Source: Clostridiales bacterium (GTDB lineage: Bacteria; Bacillota; Clostridia; Saccharofermentanales; Saccharofermentanaceae). Taken from it: DNA of 64,000 nt. The stretch is taken from contig JAFZVE010000045.1 of NCBI GenBank assembly GCA_017617995.1, forward strand, positions 1 through 64,000. The letters are read 5' to 3'. This document shows positions 36,790 to 45,758 of the stretch, in pieces. Below the pieces are notes generated by a model. It searched no databases. It saw only the letters and a program-made list of their open reading frames with translations, and was not told where the DNA came from. The position numbers were made by a program, and so were the translations under genes. How positions within the stretch are numbered: position 1 is the first letter of the stretch; each line of letters opens with the position of its first letter.

Positions 36790-39405
36790 TCATTCGATAC
36801 TCTTCAGCGACTCCGTCATATCGATCGCCCTGATCTTTCCTCGCATCATGAGGTCGACAGCCAGGGAGAACAGGATGACGAGAAGGAGCGAATAGAGGTA
36901 GCTCTGCGGCAGGATCAGGATCTTATACGCGACGATATCCATCTTGATCTGTGAGATAACGAATCGGTGCAGGAGGATGCCCAGCGGGATACCGAACACG
37001 AATCCGAAGAGGCACAGGATGAAGTTTTCACGAAAGACGTAGCTACCCGTCTCACCTCTATTGAATCCAAGTACTTTCAGCGTGGCGATCTCGCGTGTTC
37101 TCTCAGAGATGTTGATGTTATTGAGGTTAAAGAGCACGATGAACGCGAGCATCGCAGCGCAGAAGATGATCAGGATCACGATGTAGTTCATCTTCTCCAT
37201 CGTCTGGGAGAAGTTCTTCCGTCCTTCGTCCATGATGTTCCACGACTGGACATGCTCACCGGATCCGACCGCCGATCCGTACTCGTACGACTTTCCTTCC
37301 GGTGTGCGGATCAGGGCGCTGCTTGGCTCGTATTCCACGCCAAAAGCACTTTCGTATGTGGCTTTGTTCATGATGGCGTAGTGGAACGTGTAATTATCGA
37401 AGATGTACGCGATCCGGCACGTGACCGTTTTACCTTCTTCCCCGTACTCGAACGTGATGTCATCTCCGACCTTGAGCTTATTACTCTCGGCAAGTTTCAT
37501 GCTGATGCCGATCTCGCCTGTTTCCGGAAGCGGATACTCTTCACTGCCGCTATGCGGATTCACAAACTTCGTAAAAGCCGGATAGTCCGTGACGAAGATC
37601 TCGACATCGCGGATCGCGGTCTTGCTGTTGTGCTTGACTCTCTCCGTGCGGATCAGGATCTTCTCGATATCGATTCCGGTCTTCTCGCTTGCACCGTCCA
37701 GAAGGGCCTCCATATCCTCAACTGTCGTTTCGGCATCGAAATCCACGGACACGTCATAGGTCATGATCTCATCGTACTGGAAGTTGATGAGGTTATTGAT
37801 CGAGTCCTTAAGGCCGAATCCTGTGATGAGAAGCGCCGTACATCCCGCGATGCCGATGATCATCATCCACATTCTTTTCTTGAAGCGGAAGATATTTCGT
37901 GCAGATACCTTATGCAGGAATGACAGACGTTTCCAGACCGGCGTGATGTACTCGAGGAAGATGCGTTTGCCGGACGGTGGTGCCTTCGGACGCACCAGTT
38001 CTGCCGGCGTTTCCGTGAACTCGCGGAAGCACGTCATGACCGTCACGCCGACGGAGCAGAGAAGCGACACGAGCAGCGAGATCAGAAGCAGCGGGATCTC
38101 TGTCGTGAATGTAATCGGAGCGAAGCCATACATCACGTCATAGACCTCCCAGATGATGTACGGGAACACTTTCGTGCCGGCGGCAAATCCACCGACGGCG
38201 CCGATCACGGACGCAGATCCTGCGTAGACGATGTACTTCAGGATGATCGCGGCCTTCGTATAGCCCACCGCGCGCATCGTGCCGATCTCGCCTCTTTCGT
38301 CCGAGACCATTCGCTGCATCGTCGTCGAGCAGACAAGCGCAGCCAATGCGAAGAAAAAGAGCGGGAATACCGATGCAACTCCATCCACGATCTTCGCGTC
38401 ATTTCCGAAGCTGACATAGCCGACATTCGTGTCGCGCATGAGAATGTAAGTTTCCGCCTCAGAAGGAAAATCAGCGAGCGCATCCGCGGCATCAGAGGGC
38501 ATCGCGGTGACACCTTCTAACATAGCCGGATCGATCGCGCCTTCTCCTCCCTGTCCTTCTCCAAGAAGGGCCGGATCGACCGCCGTCGGATCCATGCCCG
38601 AAAGGAGCGCGGCGTACTGTGCATATTGCTCTTCTATCTCTTCTTTGAGGCGAGTGTAACGGTCATTCACCACTTCCTCGACGCGCGGTTTCAGTGTCTT
38701 CTCGAAGTCCTCCACATAGTCATCGTATTCATCGGTAAATGCTTCGATATCTTCGTCGAGCTTGACGAAGACTTCGGTGTACACGTCGAACTCCAGCGCG
38801 TCTTTCAGCACATACGCGAAGTAGTCGACCGAACCGTCGCCGATCTCGGAAGTGCCTTTCTGGAAGTTCATGTAGTACGGGGATCGCACGCGTCCGACAA
38901 CTTCATATTCTGCACTCGCGAATCCTTCCGAATCGGAGAGGATGAGCGTGTCACCCAGATAGTCCGCAGGGCACGCATACTCATCGACCACGACTTCATT
39001 TGCATTTTCCGGGAGTCTTCCGTCGATGAGCTTGAGCTTATTCACATTCTCCGTCATCGTGTGGAAACGCACGACCGAGACGAGTTCTTCTTTCCCCTCG
39101 TCTTTACTCTTCTTTCTGGTCACGATCGCATCCTGAAATGTCGCACCCTCGCACGCTCTTACGCCTTCAAAAGCACTGATCTTTGTGACGTCTTCGTCTT
39201 CGAATCCCACGTTCGAGAGGATGCGGTAATCGTAGAGCGCCTGATTTCGCACATACTTATCCCCTGTCGCGAAAAACGCAGGCATAGTGCTTTTCAATCC
39301 GGCGAAAAATCCCACGCCCAGCGCGATGATCGCCAGGATCGCGAGGTAGCGCATCAGGCTTCCTTTGATGCATCGGAAAACGATCTTCCAGTAACTGCGC
39401 TTCAT
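36790..39405 (-). CDS. FtsX-type ABC permease (MacB/LolCDE group)
   Basis: 871 residues. An N-terminal membrane helix (about 20-40) is followed by a large extracytoplasmic domain (about 45-340, with an acidic coiled region at 205-260) and then further helices. A second extracytoplasmic domain lies at about 545-740, and the final helices follow, with DLMMRGKIRAIDMTESL near the end. The duplicated FtsX domains are typical of the long permeases that pair with a MacB/LolD-type ATPase. Such mechanotransmission complexes export peptides or lipids or signal across the membrane rather than import. The ATPase gene ends 7 nt upstream, and the terminator at 36725-36772 closes the operon. Confidence 0.88.
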   Translation of the reverse strand: MKRSYWKIVFRCIKGSLMRYLAILAIIALGVGFFAGLKSTMPAFFATGDKYVRNQALYDYRILSNVGFEDEDVTKISAFEGVRACEGATFQDAIVTRKKSKDEGKEELVSVVRFHTMTENVNKLKLIDGRLPENANEVVVDEYACPADYLGDTLILSDSEGFASAEYEVVGRVRSPYYMNFQKGTSEIGDGSVDYFAYVLKDALEFDVYTEVFVKLDEDIEAFTDEYDDYVEDFEKTLKPRVEEVVNDRYTRLKEEIEEQYAQYAALLSGMDPTAVDPALLGEGQGGEGAIDPAMLEGVTAMPSDAADALADFPSEAETYILMRDTNVGYVSFGNDAKIVDGVASVFPLFFFALAALVCSTTMQRMVSDERGEIGTMRAVGYTKAAIILKYIVYAGSASVIGAVGGFAAGTKVFPYIIWEVYDVMYGFAPITFTTEIPLLLISLLVSLLCSVGVTVMTCFREFTETPAELVRPKAPPSGKRIFLEYITPVWKRLSFLHKVSARNIFRFKKRMWMMIIGIAGCTALLITGFGLKDSINNLINFQYDEIMTYDVSVDFDAETTVEDMEALLDGASEKTGIDIEKILIRTERVKHNSKTAIRDVEIFVTDYPAFTKFVNPHSGSEEYPLPETGEIGISMKLAESNKLKVGDDITFEYGEEGKTVTCRIAYIFDNYTFHYAIMNKATYESAFGVEYEPSSALIRTPEGKSYEYGSAVGSGEHVQSWNIMDEGRKNFSQTMEKMNYIVILIIFCAAMLAFIVLFNLNNINISERTREIATLKVLGFNRGETGSYVFRENFILCLFGFVFGIPLGILLHRFVISQIKMDIVAYKILILPQSYLYSLLLVILFSLAVDLMMRGKIRAIDMTESLKSIE

Positions 39406-39412
39406 GCCCGGC

Positions 39413-40114
39413 TCACCACTCGATCTCTTCGATGGACGTCGGGTGCGGGTTCGTGTCGATCCGCTCGACGCGGCCGTTCTTGATACGGATAACGCGGTCG
39501 GCCATCGCAGCCAGCGTGGAGTTGTGCGTGATGATGACCACCGTCATGTGGCGCTCGTTGCACATCTGCGCGAGAAGGCGAAGGATCGATTTGCCGGTCT
39601 GGTAATCGAGCGCGCCCGTCGGCTCGTCGCAAAGAAGAAGCTTCGGGTTCTTCGCGACAGCACGAGCGATCGCGACACGCTGCTGTTCGCCGCCCGAGAG
39701 CTGCGCCGGAAAATTCTTCTTTCTGTCTGAAAGGCCCACGTCATCGAGTATTGCGTCCGGGTCCATCGGATCCGCGACCAGCTGCGAGGCCATCTCGACG
39801 TTCTCGATCGCAGTGAGATTCGGAATCAGGTTATAAAATTGGAAGACAAATCCGACGTCGACGCGTCTGTAGTTCGCGAGATCCTTCTCGCGAAGCGCCG
39901 AGATCTCGCGTCCGTCGAGCATCACGGTGCCGCTCGTCAGTGTGTCCATACCGCCGAGGATATTAAGGAGCGTCGTCTTTCCTGCGCCCGACTGGCCCAG
40001 GATCACGCAGAGCTCGCCTTTCTCGATGGAGAAGTTCGCACCGTCCAGTGCATGCACCTCCACATCACCCGTTTTATAGATCTTTTTCACGTCTTGAAAT
40101 TCAATATATGCCAT
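39413..40114 (-). CDS. ABC transporter ATPase of the MacB/LolD group
   Basis: 233 residues with Walker [10 protein letters not shown] (about 40-48), signature [14 protein letters not shown], Walker [13 protein letters not shown] and switch histidine in VIITHN. The sequence [19 protein letters not shown] is characteristic of the LolD/MacB/FtsE-like family. Works with the FtsX-type permease whose gene starts 7 nt downstream. Promoter at 40201-40229. Confidence 0.92.
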   Translation of the reverse strand: MAYIEFQDVKKIYKTGDVEVHALDGANFSIEKGELCVILGQSGAGKTTLLNILGGMDTLTSGTVMLDGREISALREKDLANYRRVDVGFVFQFYNLIPNLTAIENVEMASQLVADPMDPDAILDDVGLSDRKKNFPAQLSGGEQQRVAIARAVAKNPKLLLCDEPTGALDYQTGKSILRLLAQMCNERHMTVVIITHNSTLAAMADRVIRIKNGRVERIDTNPHPTSIEEIEW

Positions 40115-40200
40115 CGCTCACGTCGCTTTTCTTTCCGTCATTTTTCGGTGGGAAAACGCCCTCAAAATAATAGAGGATCCACCATCACATTCTTATGAAA

Positions 40201-40229
40201 ATTATACCCTCTGCGGCACGCAGTTTCAA
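40201..40229 (-). promoter_or_regulatory. Promoter of the ATPase-permease operon with palindrome in spacer
   Basis: On the minus strand TTGAAA (40224-40229), 17-nt spacer, TATAAT (40201-40206). The spacer contains the inverted repeat CTGCG-TGC-CGCAG (40211-40223). A protein binding there would block RNA polymerase, so it could be an operator of an unknown regulator. Confidence 0.75.
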
Positions 40230-40370
40230 TCAAAACGGCGTATGAATATGTTCTTATCAAGCGCCTGTTTTCTGGTAAAATCATGGTATACACATAAGGA
40301 ACGATCCGTCACGAAAGTGTAGAAGCGTAAGAAGATTTCAAGCATTTCGATACTGAGCGAGGTAACGACC

Positions 40371-41021
40371 ATGGATGATCCCGTATCAATGAAGCTGAAA
40401 GAACTGGATACTCTGCTGGCGCAGAGACTGGGTGAACTCGGCTTCAAGCGTCAGAAGAAGTTCTGGTATTCCCGGAAGAACGAAGGATGCACACAGCATA
40501 CTTGGATGTATGAGACGAAAGTGCGGGGGAAAAACCAGTATTACCTGGGATTCTTTCACGGTTTTACGATCGAAGATCTGACAAAAGTGATGGACTATCT
40601 GCGAGGGTACAAGCCTGAAAAATATAGTGTATCTTTCAGCAGCAATATGTGTAACATCGTCTTTCGCAAGGATCGAAGGGATTTCCAAATATACCTTACC
40701 GAAGATACCCGGTTGGAAGATGTGGTGGAGGATGTCGTCAGCGTGCTGGAGAGGCTTGTCGAACCGTTCTGGGCGGAAAACGATACGCTGGAGAAGTTCG
40801 CGAGTCATTGGGGAGACAGCGAGTATCAGAAGATATACGGATACATGGATGATGAGTGGTATCACTTAAGTTATGCTCTACTGAAAGATCCATCTTCCTG
40901 GCACGAGGTAGTGAAGAAATATCAGGAGCGTTTCGACCGCCCTGCGAACAGAAGATTTGGAGATTTTGAGTCGAGGATCCTAAGATATATCGAGAACGGA
41001 GGTATTCCCGATGAGCTATGA
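40371..41021 (+). CDS. Hypothetical protein, possibly immunity-like
   Basis: 216 residues, no signal or membrane segment, with a GAGG ribosome binding site. The sequence is acidic and aromatic-rich, with FWYSRKNEGCTQHTWMYETK and YYLGFFHGFTIEDLTKVMDY. This resembles the general style of small cytoplasmic immunity or DUF4304-like proteins, but I cannot name the family. Its last 11 nt overlap the start of the next gene, so the two are a pair. A possible promoter, TTATCA then TAAAAT with an extended TGG, lies at about 40255-40281. Confidence 0.55.
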   Translation: MDDPVSMKLKELDTLLAQRLGELGFKRQKKFWYSRKNEGCTQHTWMYETKVRGKNQYYLGFFHGFTIEDLTKVMDYLRGYKPEKYSVSFSSNMCNIVFRKDRRDFQIYLTEDTRLEDVVEDVVSVLERLVEPFWAENDTLEKFASHWGDSEYQKIYGYMDDEWYHLSYALLKDPSSWHEVVKKYQERFDRPANRRFGDFESRILRYIENGGIPDEL

Positions 41022-41349
41022 TATTTCGTTCTGGAAAACGAAGAGGACGCTTACGCAGTCGCCCCGGGAGATTTACCTGGCTTTATCCGATGGCGAGGTA
41101 GTGGATGGGCTTTGTTCTCTTCCGATCGAAGAGATCCGAAGTGCTTTTGAAAAAGAATTCACATCGTGGAAGAAGGACGGAAATTTCTTCGAGAAAGGCA
41201 GTCAGAGCTTCGAGCTGACGATGACGGATCAGTCCGTGCGCGTCGACTGCTACAGCGTCGAGATAGATAATCTGAACCGGATCATCGATATCATGTTGAA
41301 GTTTGAATGCCCGTACTACGATCCTTCGATCGATACACGCTTTGGCTAA
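41011..41349 (+). CDS. Small protein, MSYDISFWK family
   Basis: 112 residues. The opening MSYDISFWKTKR is a recognisable start of small clostridial proteins that I have seen among putative immunity proteins, but the function is not established. Overlaps the previous gene by 11 nt. In frame behind the TAA at 41347-41349 the text continues as VFYKTDPAKALEMVE, which looks like coding sequence, so the stop may shorten an originally longer protein. Confidence 0.55.
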   Translation: MSYDISFWKTKRTLTQSPREIYLALSDGEVVDGLCSLPIEEIRSAFEKEFTSWKKDGNFFEKGSQSFELTMTDQSVRVDCYSVEIDNLNRIIDIMLKFECPYYDPSIDTRFG

Positions 41350-41403
41350 GTTTTCTACAAGACCGATCCTGCAAAAGCACTGGAAATGGTGGAGGTGCCC
41401 CCG

Positions 41404-42540
41404 ATGAGAAAAAAGAGTCGTCACTATATATTTCTTGCGGTAACACTGATCTTCGCGATGCTCCTTGCTTCGTGCGATATCTTCGATAAAGCTCCGGATC
41501 GCGAACTCAATGGCTCTCCAAATAAGGAACGTCCCGGCTGCCACGGGCTCTTCCCGGAAGGCCAAACTAGCTGGGTAAACCGTTTCTACATCAGTTCCGG
41601 CTATGAAGGAAGCAAAGTCGCGAAGGACAGTACGATCCTTCTGTACTGTGTCTTATCGGACACCTTCACGCAGGAACATGATCTGGCAAGCGAAGAGAAA
41701 ACACTCCTGACTCTGTATCTTTTTCCCTGGAACAAGTACTATGCCTGGGACAAGAAGGACTCGGTCCGCAGGTATTCCGGAGAGTATCTGGACTATGGTT
41801 TCGCACATGTGGAAGTCGGTTTTGTAGAGGCCGAGACTTACTGCTTCGGGATCGACCTTCACGATTTGGACTACGGGAAATACACTGCGGTCATGCTGCG
41901 TGATGATGACACAGTGGACAGCATGATCGACATCGAGATCGTCAAGAACAGTAAACTTGTCGCGTTCGATACCACCGTAGCCAAGCCGGTGATCTATCTC
42001 TATCCGCAGGAAGAAACCGACGTATCCGTCCGCCTCGACTTCGATGGCAGGCTGACCTGCACCTATCCGGAGTATGGAGAAGGATGGGATGTGACCGCAT
42101 ACCCGGACGGCCGGATCTACGATAAAGGCACATCGCGTTTCTATGACTACCTCTTCTGGGAGGGAAAGTGGTCCTTCGTGCCGGACGCATCCGAGCGCGT
42201 CGCCTGCGTCGCCGCTTCCGACACCAGTGCATTTCTCGAGGAATACCTCACTGCGGCCGGATTAAATGACAGCGAGATCGATGATTTCATCTCCTACTGG
42301 CTCCCGAAACTTCAGAACTCGCCCTATAACCTGATATCTTTCCCGAGTGAGGAGTACGCTTCACGCGCGGTTCTCGATATCGCCCCTGCCCCTGACACGG
42401 AGATCCGCGTCTACATGGTATTCATCCCGCTTGATGCGCCGGTAGATATCCCCGAGGAGCGCGCACTTCAGCTGCCCGAGCCCGTCGAGCGAAGTGGATT
42501 TACCGTCGTGGAATGGGGTGGCACAGCACTGGAAATTTAA
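41404..42540 (+). CDS. Lipoprotein with KPVIYLYP-type domain
   Basis: 378 residues from the ATG at 41404 with GGAGGTG at 8 nt; the frame is open upstream. Lipobox MLLASC gives Cys24. A domain beginning with AKPVIYLYPQEETDVSVRLD (about residue 200) and continuing through TYPEYGEGWDVTAYPDGRIY is recognisable in Clostridia and other bacteria as a beta-rich module with unknown ligand. The region upstream (about 40-190) is a second unknown domain. The last 4 nt (TTAA) are shared with the stop of the convergent AI-2E family gene. Confidence 0.7.
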   Translation: MRKKSRHYIFLAVTLIFAMLLASCDIFDKAPDRELNGSPNKERPGCHGLFPEGQTSWVNRFYISSGYEGSKVAKDSTILLYCVLSDTFTQEHDLASEEKTLLTLYLFPWNKYYAWDKKDSVRRYSGEYLDYGFAHVEVGFVEAETYCFGIDLHDLDYGKYTAVMLRDDDTVDSMIDIEIVKNSKLVAFDTTVAKPVIYLYPQEETDVSVRLDFDGRLTCTYPEYGEGWDVTAYPDGRIYDKGTSRFYDYLFWEGKWSFVPDASERVACVAASDTSAFLEEYLTAAGLNDSEIDDFISYWLPKLQNSPYNLISFPSEEYASRAVLDIAPAPDTEIRVYMVFIPLDAPVDIPEERALQLPEPVERSGFTVVEWGGTALEI

Positions 42541-43835
42541 GATTCGGCAGGCGCGTCGGCTTCGCTCTCCGCGTCTGAAGCTGCAGCTTTTTTCTCCGTC
42601 TTCTTCTCCGACTTTTTCGCGCCGGATGTAGAACCGGATTTCGAGCCCTCTTCCTCATAAAGCCCGACAGACCGGATCTTCTCCGCAGCCTCGGCCTTCT
42701 CGCGCTCTTTCTTCCGTTTCTCCAGCCACGGGATCAGGCTCTCATGATAGAGGATCGCCATAACCGCGGTGAACGGGATCGAGATCAGGATACCGATAGG
42801 TCCGAAGAGCTTGCCGCCGATGATGATAGAGATCAGGGAAACAAACGACGGAAGTCCCATCGAGTCGCCGAAGAGATGCGGCTTTACGACATAACCGTCG
42901 ATGGTCTGCAGGATGCAGGTGAAGATGACGAAGATCACGGCGTACATCGGATCCTCGAGCAGGAGGACGAATGCGCCCATGAAGCAGCCGGCGATCGGTC
43001 CGAAGGTCGGCAGGATATTCGTAACACCCACGATCACGGAGATAAGGACGACGTTCGGAAGGCCCGCGATCAGCATGAAGATCGCATTTACGATGCCGAC
43101 GCCGATCGCCTCGAGAATCGTGAAGCTGATGTACTTACTGAAGATCGCGTTACTTCTTCTCAAGAAATCCGTGTGCTTCTCGAACTGCTCATCCGTAAGA
43201 AGTGCGTGACGGAATCTCTCGATACCACGGAAGAGTCTCTTCTTTCCGGCGAGGAAATACACGGCTAGGATGATGCCGATAAATACATTGAGAAGGATGT
43301 TCCACACGCTCAGGACCGTATCCATCGCGCGCGTCAGGTTCTGCGTAAAGTCCGCGATAATGCGGTTCGTCTGCCTATAGATATTCGACGTCCAGCTCGT
43401 CGCGTTCAGCGTGATGTTATACTCGGCCGCGAACTCATCGAGCTGCGCCAGACTATCCTCGATGATCGACTTATAGTTCTGGGCATTCGATATGAAATCC
43501 GTGATACTCTTGAGGATCTCCGGCAGCACGAACCAGAAGAAAAGCCCGATCGCCAGGAGCACGAGGATGATTGACACGACGACCGACAGCACATAGCGCA
43601 GGCGCGGCTTACTGATCTTCTTAAAGACCTTGTTCTCGAAGAAAACGACCACGAGGTCGATGAGGTACGCGATGATGACACCGATGATGATCGGAGCGAC
43701 GATCTGCGCCGCGCGGGACAGCCATTTCAGAACATGCGGCAGATTCAGCAGTGTCATGTAGGCGACGACACCTGCGATCGCCGCAACAGTATATGCACCC
43801 CAACGGTTGCTTAGCGCCTTCTTAAATCTGCTCAA
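42537..43835 (-). CDS. AI-2E family (PerM-like) transporter
   Basis: 432 residues. Eight or so membrane helices (starting 14-34, 36-58, 70-95) and the family's central region, with ILPTFGPIAGCFMGAFVLLL and DGYVVKPHLFGDSMGLPSFV, the conserved glycine-rich segment of PerM/YdiK-type proteins. The family exports small molecules or ions; AI-2 is only one reported substrate. The C-terminal 60 residues are a charged Ser/Lys/Glu tail (KSEKKTEKKAAASDAESEA) that is not part of the transporter core. A TATAAT box lies on the minus strand near 43868-43873, without a good -35. Followed by the convergent lipoprotein. Confidence 0.85.
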   Translation of the reverse strand: MSRFKKALSNRWGAYTVAAIAGVVAYMTLLNLPHVLKWLSRAAQIVAPIIIGVIIAYLIDLVVVFFENKVFKKISKPRLRYVLSVVVSIILVLLAIGLFFWFVLPEILKSITDFISNAQNYKSIIEDSLAQLDEFAAEYNITLNATSWTSNIYRQTNRIIADFTQNLTRAMDTVLSVWNILLNVFIGIILAVYFLAGKKRLFRGIERFRHALLTDEQFEKHTDFLRRSNAIFSKYISFTILEAIGVGIVNAIFMLIAGLPNVVLISVIVGVTNILPTFGPIAGCFMGAFVLLLEDPMYAVIFVIFTCILQTIDGYVVKPHLFGDSMGLPSFVSLISIIIGGKLFGPIGILISIPFTAVMAILYHESLIPWLEKRKKEREKAEAAEKIRSVGLYEEEGSKSGSTSGAKKSEKKTEKKAAASDAESEADAPAES

Positions 43836-43967
43836 TACCCTGTCTCCTTTGGAACGTCAGTGTGTCTATTATAATGCCCAGCCCCGAAAAAATAAACCTC
43901 TATCCGATTTATGTAGTATAACTGAAATCCTTCAAAGGGAAAACGACACGGTGTGAAAAGCACTTGG

Positions 43968-45752
43968 TCAGATATCCAGTGCATTTTCCGCGACATAGAG
44001 AAGTCTTCCGACCTGATCACAGATAAAGTCGCCGCTGGTCGTGATGTCGTGGGTCAGCTCCGTCAGGATGAAACCGTAGAACCGGGTCTTGAAGAAGACC
44101 GGGATCACGACGCTCTCACGGCATTTCGGAGGCAGGTCGATCCGCTGGAACATCCCGTCGATCTTCCCTTCCTGCCGCTCTTTCGGTATAAGATACAGTT
44201 CGCCGTCCCTGACCATGCAGCGGAGACGGATGCGCTCTGGGAACAGGTCGTCGTTTCCTTCTTCGAAGACCACTTTCTCATCAAAGAGGAACAGCGCCGC
44301 GTTCTTCAGTCCCAGTTTATGGAAGCTTCCGATGATCTGGTTCTCTTTTGCGATCTTCCTCGACTCCTTCGTATCTCCCAGCTCTTCACTGTCGAACTCC
44401 GTCACGTCCACGAGGAAATCGTGGAAGTTCATCCGGAAGTTGATGAGGCTGTCGTTACTGTCGATGAGCGTCTCGGCCTGCGCCGTGATCGCCTTATCTC
44501 GCATGAGCGTAAAGAGCCGGTTGATGAACATATTCGGCCCGGCCGAATTCGAGCTCTGCTCGAGGTTTACGCTCGTCTGAAGCCTACTGATCGAGTTCAG
44601 GAGTTTTCCCGCATCGGTATACTCCATCGCACCATTTCTAAAGAAGATCTCGATCAGATCCTCGCAGTCCTGATAATCTTCCACACTCATATAGCGCTCT
44701 TTGACACCGGTCAGGATCTTCCCGATAAACTCCGCAAACAGCCTTTGCAGGTTGACCGATTCACGGCTGATATATTCATACCGGTAGCGGTAGAAGCAGT
44801 CATTAAACATACGGTAGATAAATGCCGTATCGACATTTCGCATCTCCATCTTCGTGTACTCGTACATCTCATAGGGAAAGGATTCCCTTCCGTAGAGGCG
44901 TGTGGGGATCTCCACCGAATCGACTTTCTCGCCTTCCATCTTCGAGAGAAGAAGGTTCAGGGCCTTACGTCCGAGGGTGATGTCCGCCACACCGATTGAA
45001 GATAGTGCAGGGATCATGCGGCCGGCCATCGTCGTGTTATCGAAAGCGAAGACCATGATGTCTCTTCCGGGCACCAGTCTTCTCTCCTCCATCTCCTCGT
45101 ATAGGCCTACCGCGACGGAGTCATTGATGCAGAAGATCGCCTGAACATCGGGGTTTCTGTCGAGAAGTGCTTTGGCCGCATCACGGGAATTGACCGACAT
45201 GTCCGTCGGCTCATAGCGCTCCGGCGGAAAATCGACACCATTCTCAACGAGAAGACGGGTATAGATCTCCTTTCTCTTCTCAGAATCGCGGCTGTCGGGA
45301 CGACCTCCGAGCATACCGAACTTCGAAAAGCCATGTACATTGATCAGGCAGTCGACCGCCTCCTTGATGCCGGCCTCGTTGTCGTAGTTGACGGAAACAT
45401 AGTCCACGATATCCGATGCGGCGAAAACGATCGGGATGTTATTGATCTGCGAACGGAAACGGCTCATGATCTTCTCGGCGTTCACGTTCTCCATACTGCC
45501 TAGGCATATGATAAGACCGTCGAGATGGCAGCGCTTCTCGAGCTGATAGATCGCATTATAAATGCGGAAATACTTGTGGTGGTGATCGTCCTTATCGCGG
45601 ATGCCGTCGAAACGTCCGGCGATCACGACCAGATTCAGATCCTTATGCTGGCGGATACCACTCTGGACATTCTGGATAAATTCTTCACCGAAATCCGTGT
45701 AGCTATTTTCCAGGATCAGTCCGATCGTTTTCTTTCGGCCATTACTCTTCAT
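43968..45752 (-). CDS. LacI-type sugar-binding-domain protein without DNA-binding domain
   Basis: 594 residues. Residues 1-300 match the periplasmic-binding-protein-like effector domain of LacI regulators (opening KKTIGLILENSYTDF, then PDVQAIFCINDSVAVGLYEEM and RDIMVFAFDN). No N-terminal HTH precedes it. Residues about 305-440 are helical. Residues about 455-594 resemble a GAF-like fold (SVVIPVFFKTRFYGFILTEL). In Lachnospiraceae similar proteins often continue into a GGDEF domain, but here none follows. The start is 7 nt after the stop of the FIST-EAL gene, with GGAG inside the overlap region. The pair suggests a small-molecule sensor that controls or works with the phosphodiesterase. Confidence 0.75.
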   Translation of the reverse strand: MKSNGRKKTIGLILENSYTDFGEEFIQNVQSGIRQHKDLNLVVIAGRFDGIRDKDDHHHKYFRIYNAIYQLEKRCHLDGLIICLGSMENVNAEKIMSRFRSQINNIPIVFAASDIVDYVSVNYDNEAGIKEAVDCLINVHGFSKFGMLGGRPDSRDSEKRKEIYTRLLVENGVDFPPERYEPTDMSVNSRDAAKALLDRNPDVQAIFCINDSVAVGLYEEMEERRLVPGRDIMVFAFDNTTMAGRMIPALSSIGVADITLGRKALNLLLSKMEGEKVDSVEIPTRLYGRESFPYEMYEYTKMEMRNVDTAFIYRMFNDCFYRYRYEYISRESVNLQRLFAEFIGKILTGVKERYMSVEDYQDCEDLIEIFFRNGAMEYTDAGKLLNSISRLQTSVNLEQSSNSAGPNMFINRLFTLMRDKAITAQAETLIDSNDSLINFRMNFHDFLVDVTEFDSEELGDTKESRKIAKENQIIGSFHKLGLKNAALFLFDEKVVFEEGNDDLFPERIRLRCMVRDGELYLIPKERQEGKIDGMFQRIDLPPKCRESVVIPVFFKTRFYGFILTELTHDITTSGDFICDQVGRLLYVAENALDI

Positions 45753-45758
45753 CGCGCA

